Shown: piece after piece, positions 61,176 to 61,843 of the stretch
Layout: each line of letters opens with the position of its first letter
Numbering within the stretch: position 1 is the stretch's first letter
Assembly (NCBI GenBank): GCA_021108395.1
Contig: JAIOQZ010000001.1
Span: 1-61,843, forward strand
Source: Candidatus Cloacimonadota bacterium
GTDB taxonomy: Bacteria; Cloacimonadota; Cloacimonadia; Cloacimonadales; JAIOQZ01
DNA length: 61,843 nt
Direction: 5' to 3'
Program-made: the position numbers and the translations under genes
The notes under the pieces: generated by a model
The model's input: the letters and a program-made list of their open reading frames with translations, nothing else
Told to the model about the DNA's origin: nothing
Database searches by the model: none

Positions 61176-61842
61176 TACCCACCTGCATCACAAGGAGCGC
61201 ATGCGCCAACGCTATATGCGCGGGGGACTGGCCGGTTTTCACGACTACGAAGTCCTCGAACTCATCCTCTCATACAGCCATGTACGCCGCGATACCAAGC
61301 CGGTCGCCAAGCGTCTCATCGACCGCTTCGGGTCGGTCACGGCGGTGATATCCGCGCCGGTTAGCCAGCTTACCGAGGTGGACGGAGTGGGAGAGCGCAC
61401 GGCTCTGCTGCTCAAGCTCTTTCGCGATACCGGAGAATATCACATGCGCGAGAGCATCCTCGGTCGAAACGCTGTGGCCGGCAGCAAAGAGGTTTACGAC
61501 TACCTGATGCGGTTCGCCAAGGGCAGGTTGATCGAGGAATTCAAGGTGATATACCTCAACGCGCAAAACATCATTCTGGACGAGGAGACTCTGTCGAAGG
61601 GCACAGTCAACGAGACGAAGGTATATCCGCGCATTATTTGCGAGCACGCGCTCATTCGGCATGCGGCGGCGGTTATTGTGGCGCACAATCACCCCGGCGG
61701 CAGCCTCAAGCCCTCCACTGGCGACATCGCCATTACCGCACAACTGCAAAGAGCGCTCGCTCTGCTCGACATACGCCTGCTGGACCACATCGTCGTCACC
61801 GGCGAGGGCTTCTTCTCCTTCGCCGCCGAAAAGCTGCTCTGA
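61165..61842 (+). CDS. radC: RadC/UPF0758 family JAB-domain protein
   Basis: A 225-residue member of the RadC family. A helix-hairpin-helix-like N-terminal half (HDYEVLELILSYSHVRRDTKPVAKRL, then LTEVDGVGERTALLL) precedes a JAB/MPN domain with the metal motif VIVAHNHPGGSLKPSTGD. The old link to recombination repair has been withdrawn for the E. coli protein and the true role is not settled. The start at 61165 gives the family N-terminus and lies inside the end of the hybrid kinase; the stop is complete one base before the window ends. Confidence 0.9.
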   Translation: MPSDTHLHHKERMRQRYMRGGLAGFHDYEVLELILSYSHVRRDTKPVAKRLIDRFGSVTAVISAPVSQLTEVDGVGERTALLLKLFRDTGEYHMRESILGRNAVAGSKEVYDYLMRFAKGRLIEEFKVIYLNAQNIILDEETLSKGTVNETKVYPRIICEHALIRHAAAVIVAHNHPGGSLKPSTGDIAITAQLQRALALLDIRLLDHIVVTGEGFFSFAAEKLL

Positions 61843-61843
61843 G

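Overview
The window reads as part of a chromosome or contig from an uncultured Gram-negative bacterium of the Fibrobacteres-Chlorobi-Bacteroidetes (FCB) group. Reasons: two SusC-like TonB-dependent receptors with carboxypeptidase-regulatory-like N-termini, a DUF4249 lipoprotein, a PorV/PorQ-family protein, and three unrelated secreted proteins ending in the type IX secretion sorting domain (PNPFNPTT/ST start, SGVYF-type core, K-M/L-L-L-K-like end). The Na+-pumping methylmalonyl-CoA decarboxylase beside 2-oxoacid:ferredoxin oxidoreductase genes suggests an anaerobic amino-acid or propionate fermenter, in the style of Cloacimonadota. That placement is inference from gene content only. Layout: 1-1129 holds the end of purM and a LipM-like octanoyltransferase. 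1335-13231 is an envelope block: TonB receptor, ExbB, two ExbD, TonB, a large secreted protein, a PorV-like protein and a sorting-domain protein, closed by a clear terminator. 13513-21014 is one tight energy-metabolism operon, korDABC-mce-mmdA-oadG-biotin carrier-oadB, with two atypical subunits: a carrier with two biotinyl domains and an OadG with a long exported N-terminal domain. 21249-28820 carries a DUF401 permease, YjbQ, a nuclease-helicase fusion, a PPC-domain protein, a Ca2+/Na+ antiporter and a sensor kinase. 28937-34858 encodes a LolCE-like permease, LolD and TamB. 34877-35964 is a frameshifted Ldh2-type dehydrogenase. 36022-43554 mixes secreted proteins, a methyltransferase under a palindromic operator, a DUF4249 lipoprotein/TonB receptor pair, a candidate small RNA and an exported cyclophilin. 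43658-55359 holds an SLC12-like transporter and then the most unusual locus: UbiA prenyltransferase, Old-Yellow-type reductase, acyl carrier protein, alpha-oxoamine synthase, YegS/LCB-type lipid kinase, ThiL/PurM-like enzyme, ketoacyl-ACP synthase and SDR, with adjoining genes overlapping or separated by only 2 bases, followed by a radical SAM gene. 55447 to the end has a GLUG-repeat secreted protein, tRNA-Arg(CCT), asd, a small STAS-sized protein, a receiver-PAS-kinase-receiver hybrid and radC. How they work together: the kor/mmd operon would turn 2-oxoacid oxidation and methylmalonyl-CoA decarboxylation into reduced ferredoxin and a sodium gradient. The Ton/ExbBD, PorV and sorting-domain genes serve envelope import and export. 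The acyl carrier/alpha-oxoamine synthase operon is best read as a pathway to a modified amino-lipid (sphingoid-like) of unknown structure. A BIME-like family of paired stem-loops occurs at three intergenic sites and brackets that operon.
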